The position numbers were made by a program, and so were the translations under genes. Below, one piece after another: positions 57,537 through 64,000 of a stretch of DNA of 64,000 bases. Positions within the stretch are counted from its first letter, which is position 1, and each line of letters opens with the position of its first letter. Source of the DNA: Kalmusia sp. IMI 367209 (taxonomy: Eukaryota > Ascomycota > Dothideomycetes > Pleosporales > Didymosphaeriaceae); NCBI GenBank assembly GCA_027946365.1, contig JAPEUQ010000001.1, forward strand, positions 1,736,001 through 1,800,000, given 5' to 3'. Under the pieces are notes generated by a model, which was not told where the DNA came from, made no database searches, and saw nothing but the letters and a program-made list of their open reading frames with translations.

Positions 57537-60454
57537 TTATTTAGTGAACTCAACACGCGAAACGACTTCCGGTATCGCTGAACGTACTCCCTTAAACTTT
57601 TCTAGAGCCTTGATAATCGCATTATTTCTTTCACAGTATTCATCGTACTGTGCTCTGGTGTATTTCTCGCTAGAGAATTTGGCATCCTCTTCTCTTCTCG
57701 CTGCAGCTTTGAAAGCCACGTCGAGAGGCGTAAGATATCTCGTGAAGTTGACTCTAACTTTTCCCTCCCATTCGTGCGACTTCTCACAGAACATTTTATT
57801 TGTTTGTGCACCGTTTTGTAAGAGAGCTTCAACAGAAAAGAACATGCCGCGTCCCACGTATTTATGCAGCATAGTAAACCCATCTTGGTCGGCATAGTCG
57901 ATGACCTTTCGAATCTTCTCTGTGTCCTGTAGGCGAAATACGTGTTTTTCGAGTAGTTTCGCAACTTCCCTGTCTTGGACATAAGGAGAAGGCTCGTCAT
58001 GAGCGGCTAGCAACATCCATAGACTTTGCCCGTTCTCAAATGCCTTTGTTGTACTGTTGACCATTTCTATGCTCACCCCATTTGAAAGGAGGGCATCGAC
58101 GACGCCAGGCGAGAGTCCACCTCGGGTAATTAGAGTTGCGCCCGATTTCGACCTGTGGTTTAAGTTTGCTTTGTGCGATGCCAAGAGTTGAACGCACTGG
58201 ACCTTGGCCTCCTCTGTATTCGAACCGAGATAATGGATTGCAGTTGCTCCGTCCTCGTTTTCGATGTTTGGGTTGGCACCATTATCCAATAGGGCCTTCA
58301 CAACGTCAACGTCGACTCTTCTCATGGCCAACATCAGCGGAGTTTGATCCAGCATATCGGAAGGCCGAGAATGTTGCGTTTTCGACTTTGTGGTTGTAGT
58401 GAAGAGGTCAAAGTTACCATCTAGCTCTCGCACAATCTCAACAATCTCTCTCAGTCCTTGTCGCACCTTTTCCCGTGTTCCCTTAAACGGTGCGGATGAA
58501 AACACGTTTCCGAGGCGGGTTATGCGGTCTTCATCGGCACTCAGACGGTGAATTACCGTGAATCCTTCTTCATCACAAGCATCGATGTTGATTCTCCTCT
58601 GCTTGGATGAGCATACTAGATGGAACAGATAGGGATCGCGCTGCATTACACTAAGATCTAAAGATGATAGTCCCATGGTTTTGATTCCCGGAAGTAAATA
58701 CGCCTGTTCATTCGGGCCTCCGAATTTGTTCAAATATCGAACTCTCGCATCGAATACGTATGGATCCGATCCATCTCGAACAAGCACATCCGCACCATGG
58801 TCGAATAGGGCACGGATAGCTGTTCTACTAGATGTAATAACTGCCCAGTGTAGTGGTGTTCCAGCCGGCAACACAAAAGGATAGTGCGGGAATGGAATTT
58901 CCGATTGCGCCGTTGCGTCTATATCCGCACCGTGAGAAATGAATCGAACTACTGCCTCATCTTGTATTTCTTCGTCGAAGCAAAACAACCAGTGCAGGCA
59001 AGTGATACCGTATCTCGTGCAAGGTTTGGCCGGATTTGCACCAGAAAGCAAAAGCTCCTTTGATATCTCCCAGCATTCACATGCCGAGGCAATATATAAC
59101 GCTGTTTCGCCACGGGAAGTGAGAGCGTCAATGTCATCTTTGGCACCTTGTTTAACATATTCTCTCACTTGATCAACAGTGCCACAAGCGGCCAGCTGAT
59201 GAAGCTCGGTCCATCCGGACACTTCGGATTTCCTCGACAATGTATTCCTAATCCTCCTGTGGTTCCAGAAATAGTCCCAATTATAGCCCCCTTGAGATCT
59301 AAATGTCTTAATGCTTTCGGAAACTCCCTGTGATTGAGGTGCTGCAGATCCCACTTTCCGAGCAAACTCCCATCAGAGCCAGCGCGTTTAAGCCATTGCA
59401 TATGGTTTTGACGGACCAATTCCGGTGGTTCGATCCCGTAGTAGTGATGCATCAAGCTCACCATTGACGGTGCATTTCTGGTGCCAAGGCTTGCCGCTTT
59501 TTCAAGCAAGTTCAAGACGGTAGCATCGGAAATGGTGGGGTTCCTGAGCCTGCTGGTAAGATGTAAGAACATATCGAAATATGTTTCTGGACTGAAGCGT
59601 TCTTCCCCCTTCTGAATACAAGTAAGCAAATCGTCCACGTAGTACTTGGAAAACGGATCGTATTCCCAGCCTTCATATTTTACTTTTCTAAAAGGGTCAT
59701 ATTGTTTTGCAAGTGTTTCTAGTGCTTGATCAGTCACTTCATCGTCTTCCTGTGACGCTTGAAGTTCTTTCTCTTGAGAGATAAGATTTTGCTCTAGTTG
59801 CACGCCATCGGGGAGGAGTAACAGGACCGTCAAGGGACGATCACGAGACTCATGCTGTAGACATTGCCGAACCGCTTCGTGAAGCACGGTGAATTGCTCC
59901 GGTCCTATCTGAGCCTCGCTCTGCTCTAATTCTTGCAAAGAAATTTCCTGTCTGGAGGTTCCTGATGTCCGAGATGGTAATTCTCCACGATGCAAAAACA
60001 CGCTCCAAATAATCAGTCCTTAGGAGTAGTTATCCGCCAGTGGCACAATTCTTCGAGAGAGGAGGCCACGTCCTTCTTGAACTTCCGGGGCTTCCCATCC
60101 TATGGTGGCGCCTAGAACAATCAGATCATCTTTTAGTTCGTTTTCGTCAAATGCTAGACCGAAAACTGTGAGTTTTGCGACGAATCTTCCATGAACTTCG
60201 AATAGCAATATATTCTGAGACTTCAGATCCCGTGAACCAGCCCGGATTTGTGAACTTCGTCCAGGCCAGCTGCAACGTCTACTCACAAAAGATACTTCAT
60301 TTCCGTTCCAGTCTCTGACTAATGGATTTTCAGCTAAAGCCTCCATATCATACGACGCGAGCTCCATGACCAGCTTTATAGGAGACTGTGAGTCTAATGA
60401 CCATGCTATCAGGCTTACAATGTTTAGATGCTCTCTCATACGGGGATGTGTCAA
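57537..60454 (-). pseudogene. Decayed protein kinase-ankyrin repeat gene
   Basis: Reading on the minus strand, a protein kinase region (60454-60020) is followed by a linker and a long ankyrin array (59354-57537, 606 codons). The kinase part shows MREHLNIVSLIAW, DLKSQNILLFE, KLTVFGLAF (Asp of the DFG motif replaced by Val) and GWEAPEV. Lesions seen: one frame change before VAAGLDEVHKSGLVHG and a second right after it, inside the catalytic loop (about 60228-60233); an in-frame TAA at 60020-60022 within DNYS-stop-GLIIWS; and a one-base loss at about 59307-59311, where KAL and then TFRSQGGYNW are in different frames. A plausible acceptor (TTTTCTAG) lies just upstream of 60454, but the N-terminal kinase lobe is not recognisable. 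The ankyrin frame is still intact. Kinase-ankyrin proteins are a variable family in filamentous fungi, sometimes linked to non-self recognition. The protein cannot be an active kinase as written. Confidence 0.8.
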
Positions 60455-60644
60455 AGCACACTAGAAAACTGCCTCTCATGGATCAAGCTTAAAATACCCG
60501 AGGTATATCTTCCTTGTCCCCATGAGTTTTCAGGCCACTCACCATAACGCAAATAAACAGTGAATCTTTAAATGCCTTCCTAAATCCAAATCTCCGACAT
60601 CGCGAGACAAGAACATTTTTATACTCGGCCCCAAAGCACGCATA

Positions 60645-60911
60645 TTGAGCAGGTTTTTAACAACTTGGATCGTAACTACTCTTCTCCTCACTCCAGTGAT
60701 CATACTCTACCTCGTCTCCAACCCGAAAGTGCGGCTCGCGATTATTGCACTAGCAGCCGGATTGTTCTTATCTATTATGTCTGTATTCACGAAAGCGCGA
60801 ACCATTGAGGTTATAGTGACGGGCGCCAGGTGAGCGAGTTCCTGATCAACTCTTGACCATAGCTGAATAATGGCGTAATTATGCAGCGGTGCTAGCCGAA
60901 TAATGGATTGA
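60645..60911 (+). pseudogene. Remnant of a DUF6594-type membrane protein (C-terminal helices)
   Basis: The frame from 60645 encodes two hydrophobic helices in the order typical of the C-terminus of fungal DUF6594 proteins: TTLLLTPVIILYLV, then KVRLAIIALAAGLFLSIMSVFTKAR. A GTGAGC donor follows at 60830. The expected ending AYAAVL can be read at 60880-60897 (TAT GCA GCG GTG CTA), but the acceptor needed to join it reads GTAAT rather than GTAG; the next AG (60886) gives a wrong frame and a stop at 60909-60911. No N-terminal part is found upstream, where the decayed kinase gene ends on the other strand. I conclude it is a truncated relic. Confidence 0.6.
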
Positions 60912-61634
60912 GTGACAACTGTGGGGGACAGTGTAGAACGTGTCCATGGGCGAAAACAACCCTGTGGTATATAATTGCTGCTTTTTACTGTTACCGTGGA
61001 TTTTGGTTATGTTGGTATGTTGCTAAAAACGAGGCTTTGCCGCAAATTGAAGCCTATCGCACTGCTGATTCCTTTCGCTATCCTAAGCGTACCCCTGCTC
61101 AACAGGCCAATAATCTCAAATGGCCAGGAATTAAAACTCGTATAATTTTTTGACTACTTGCTTTTTTTTTAAAGTAGAACATAATTAGTTAAGACAAGTA
61201 GTATTGGAAAGCTAACGCCTTTTATTATAGGCGCGTATTGTCTATCCGCACACATTAGCCGTCTTGGCACGGTAACTCATCGTGGCTCAGACAACAGGCT
61301 CACCGGTGATGCGCGAATGCCAAGCCGGTCCCGCATCTCTCCATCTTCTTCTATTTCTCAGTCTGCAAGAATCCGACCAAGAAGCACACAAACATTCTAG
61401 CATTATTGACCTCGCACAACTGGAGCCTCATTTTGAAGCCGAGTCCCGAGGACACTCAACAGACCCAGCAGGTCCGTACGTACCTACCGACTTGTCTGCG
61501 AAAGTGACTAACTTGCCTAACGACGAGTAGGTGCATTAGTTACCATACGTCTCTCCACGTTGCCCAGAGCATACTCCACACGTTGAACTTGAGCGACAGC
61601 CTTTCAACGGCGTCTCGCGAATCTTGTATTACCG
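60912..61634. other. AT-rich accessory DNA without a clear gene
   Basis: A frame at 60908-61153 on the plus strand (ending KTRIIF) contains a segment, QQANNLKWPGIKTR, with protein-like character but no family I can name. It is followed by T- and A-rich DNA (61143-61240), as in decayed transposon ends. A second frame (61282-61530) has no recognisable domain and may be an upstream exon of the membrane protein that follows; I could not decide. Confidence 0.35.
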
Positions 61635-62275
61635 ATGAACTCTCAGGATGCCGTTTCTCAGCCTTCGAATCAATACGAATACGTCATAGATGAAAAAACC
61701 CACCAACATACCGATGTTGAGCATACGTACAACATGGATGCCGAGAAAGGCGATCCTATAGAATGTGATCATGAAGGACATGCTCCGCGTACAAGGCATG
61801 ACGTCACAAAGTCCAATATCCGGGATGCATGGCTTGCATCTTTCTTCATGGGATTTCTCTCTTTCTCCGTCTTGATTTCGAGCCACATAGTCCCCTTTTC
61901 CCAGACCTAAAAACCGTAAGTCCACCTCCCCTAGATTATACGGAATTGTGCGTATTCATTGATGCTGATATTTGTATCTAGGACCGCCATGTTCCTGTCC
62001 TCGACTCCGTCGGCTTCCTTACAATAGGTTTCTTTGTAAACTTGTTCAACTACATCGTATTCCTCATTGAGGTTCTCCGCAGAGTTCAGGATAAGTGTAC
62101 CATTTCTCTGGTTTTTTTAGTAGGCGCTGTTTCTGCCACTTTTGTCACCGCTGGATTGGGCGCGACGGCATTGGAAGTACTGTTGATTTTCATTCCACTA
62201 GGCATCAATGTCGCGCTGACTGCATTCTTTTTCACGCAACGTCGCGGAAACCACGAAGTGAAAGACATTGTGTGA
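61635..62275 (+). CDS. Small multi-helix membrane protein, probably damaged
   Basis: Exon 1 starts at the ATG at 61635 with a polar head (about 65 residues) and one helix (WLASFFMGFLSFSVLI). It then meets a TAA at 61908-61910, just before a good GTAAGT donor at about 61918. After the 65-nt intron, whose acceptor ATCTAG ends at 61981, a second exon encodes two or three helices (VGFLTIGFFVNLFNYIVFLI, then LVFLVGAVSATFVTAGLG and LLIFIPLGINVALTAFFF) and ends in VKDIV and TGA at 62273-62275. In another frame exon 1 would reach the donor without the stop (FPDLKT), so a one-base change in the run CCCCTTTTCCC is likely. The family is unknown. Its 3' end recurs at 341-412. Confidence 0.4.
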
Positions 62276-62315
62276 GATACAGTGGGCAATGAAAATTTGA
62301 GAGGTTTCTGAAAAT
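62241..62315 (+). repeat. Right-hand copy of the block at 341-412
   Basis: The last codons of the membrane protein and about 40 nt of its 3' flank match the left end of the window over about 70 nt, with small gaps. Identity looks well above chance by eye, and both copies keep a short frame ending DIV-stop. Confidence 0.55.
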
Positions 62316-63604
62316 TTGAGAGGTTTCTGAAAATTTGGAGGATTTAGGCTTTTCTTCACTGTGCCCTCTTATTTTGGCATTCGTAACGTATTCCTCGGAC
62401 ACTCTATATGCTTTTGTCCTTCATTTTAGTGTGTCTTGCGTACGTAAATTTGAGAGCAAGAATATCAGAGCTCTCACGTGGTGGACTTCCGTCTTTGGTG
62501 TTGTTGTGGTAGGATTCGACATGGGCGCAATATTTATGAGACAAATCAGCTCGCGATTACTCTCATGTGTGCTTGACGAGTAACCTGTCGAGTCAATCGT
62601 ACGTATTGAAAATCTAGCACCCGTCACACGAAACAGGTATATGAACGACACACTAGTTTCCAACTGGAGATACTTGAAGCTGATGCTCCGAATACTGTTC
62701 CAGCCGGTCTTGAGCGCCGGGAACATCTGTTTCCCTCCTTTTTGTTCAGCGCTTAAGGTGAGATGTTCAGTCCTGAGCATCGCATTGATGAAAGCCAAAA
62801 GCCTTGCGGATTTTATCACGAGCTGTCGTTTCGCGATGCGGCCTACCTTGGTCCTGACTAAGTCTGACGGGAGAGTTTGTCAATGTCTTCGTCATAAAAA
62901 TGGCCATGTCGATATTTTTGTGAGCAAGACTTCGTGTTCTGTTGTGGTAGTGGTGAATGCTAGGTTGCTGTTATTTAGAGTGCGACCCGGGACGAGGGGT
63001 GAATGAGGCATCCATAGGTTGACTAGAGTAGGAACGGGACTCGGGCTTACCAAGACGGCCGTAAATCATTCACTGTATCGCGAAAGATTATATACAATTT
63101 GCGCAGTGGCCTAAATATTAGGTCGATGATTCCAGGATCAATAAACATACACAGTCGTCGGTCAGTCCCATGATTTCGCGTTCTCGCGTTTTGTACGATA
63201 CGAAACGCGTCCCAATGGAAGCAAACAGACCGCCATGGCGCAATTGAGATCCAACATATGGGAGGGCCCATCCTTAGTAAACGTCATCAATATACGATAT
63301 GAAGGCAGCAGCATTTATGACTTGGTCCAATTAGACCATAAACATATCCAACGTCCAAGGTTCATTGTGGTCACGGCTCCATTCTCGCCTCCCCACTCAT
63401 TCCGTCTCGTCGACGCGATATCAGCGTCACACAAACCGATTGCAGCTCAATTTGATACCCACAACCTCAATAGCATTAGTTTGGTTCCACACACTAACCC
63501 ATCAATATCTATCTCACGGCCCCATCTTCTGGGTTCAAATCATCCACCAATATACATAGAAAGACCTTCATTCTCACCTTCTTGATCCGCGAACCGTTGC
63601 AGCA
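62276..63604. other. Intergenic region upstream of the C2H2 gene
   Basis: Plus-strand frames at 62335-62583 (with a hydrophobic stretch around WWTSVFGVVVVGFDMGAIF) and 62641-63006 resemble nothing I know and could be pieces of decayed membrane-protein genes. The last 300 nt before 63605 are likely promoter and leader of the zinc-finger gene. Confidence 0.35.
62291..62340 (+). repeat. 19-nt tandem repeat, two and a half copies
   Basis: The unit GAAAATTTGAGAGGTTTCT occurs at 62291-62309 and 62310-62328, followed by a partial third copy (GAAAATTTGGAG). It sits just after the stop codon of the damaged membrane protein. Confidence 0.9.
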
Positions 63605-64000
63605 ATGGTCGAATGCGAGTCGTGCTCCCGCGACTTTGTCGACTGGCACGCCGCCCGCCAGCACATGAACGCACTCGGCCACTGGGCATGCGAAAATTGT
63701 TCTGCTGTTTTCTCGAGCGAAACAGACGCCGAAGATCATATGGATGATTATGGACATCGTCTTCTGCGCTTCGTATGTGAGGCGTGCACAACCACGTTTG
63801 ATTCTTCGCACGCGGCCAAACAGCATATGGACGCGCATAATCACTGGCGAACTCACTGGTGCGATAGCTGCCAAAAAGGCTTCCAGAACGACAATAACCT
63901 AAGAATGGTCAGTTGGTCGTACGCAATGCAGTATAGAGTTTGAACAGGCTGACGAGAGGCGTGTGCAGCATCTGAACTCGAAAGCCCATAGAGGCTCTAT
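63605..64000 (+). CDS. C2H2 zinc-finger protein (partial, 5' end)
   Basis: Exon 1 (63605-63907) encodes 101 residues. After a GTCAGT donor and a 61-nt intron ending GTGCAG at 63968, exon 2 continues as HLNSKAHRGS to the window edge. Three C2H2-type units are visible: C-x2-C-x10-HAARQHMNALGH, C-x2-C-x10-DAEDHMDDYGH, and C-x2-C-x10-HAAKQHMDAHNH; a fourth begins at CDSCQKGFQNDNNLRM and is completed by exon 2. Close spacing of this kind is common in fungal proteins that bind nucleic acids, but the target is unknown. The start ATG follows a pyrimidine-rich leader. Confidence 0.8.

Noticed and set aside
63235..63585. A 116-codon plus-strand frame directly before the C2H2 gene.
   Set aside because: Composition is not protein-like towards the end, and the stretch is better explained as promoter and leader of the zinc-finger gene.

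Overview
The window is nuclear DNA of a filamentous ascomycete (Pezizomycotina). The genes are closely packed and most contain short introns of about 45-90 nt with GTAAGT-type donors and CTAAC/CTGAC-like branch sites. The conserved proteins give full-length fungal orthologues. Class Dothideomycetes is my inference from protein flavour and from the accessory gene types at the right end (kinase-ankyrin, DUF6594); it is not proven here.

Layout. 0-1.7 kb: the 3' end of an unidentified acidic protein, a short sequence block that recurs at the other end of the window, and an intron-containing tRNA-Arg. 1.7-31.3 kb: a dense housekeeping block with RPT5 (proteasome ATPase), BTA1 (betaine lipid synthase), TOR (kinase), SEC12 (COPII exchange factor), an importin-7/8-type karyopherin (NMD5/SXM1), SKI2 (exosome-associated helicase), CSM3 (fork protection) and HPR1/THOC1 (mRNP export, R-loop control). 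CSM3 and HPR1 are divergent. 31.3-42.9 kb: one homeobox regulator lies between two long gene-poor tracts of 3.8 and 6.1 kb. 42.9-55 kb: eIF4G (with two apparent single-base frameshifts), a 100-residue LEA-like protein, a ferric reductase with two SreA-type GATA motifs upstream, RER1, and a mitochondrial enoyl-CoA hydratase divergent from RER1. 55-64 kb: the accessory end, with a cysteine-rich single-pass membrane protein, a decayed protein kinase-ankyrin gene, a DUF6594 remnant, a damaged small membrane protein whose 3' end matches the block at the left end, and the start of a C2H2 zinc-finger gene.

No operon-like pathway cluster is visible. The housekeeping genes are related only loosely: proteasome, TOR signalling and translation control, mRNA decay and export, ER-Golgi traffic. 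The most unusual parts are the decaying kinase-ankyrin/DUF6594 island at 57.5-62.3 kb, the sequence homology between the two window ends, the duplicated-cysteine ectodomain protein, and the eIF4G frame breaks. I found no clear evidence of an undescribed system. All exon boundaries were placed by hand from splice consensus and reading-frame continuity.
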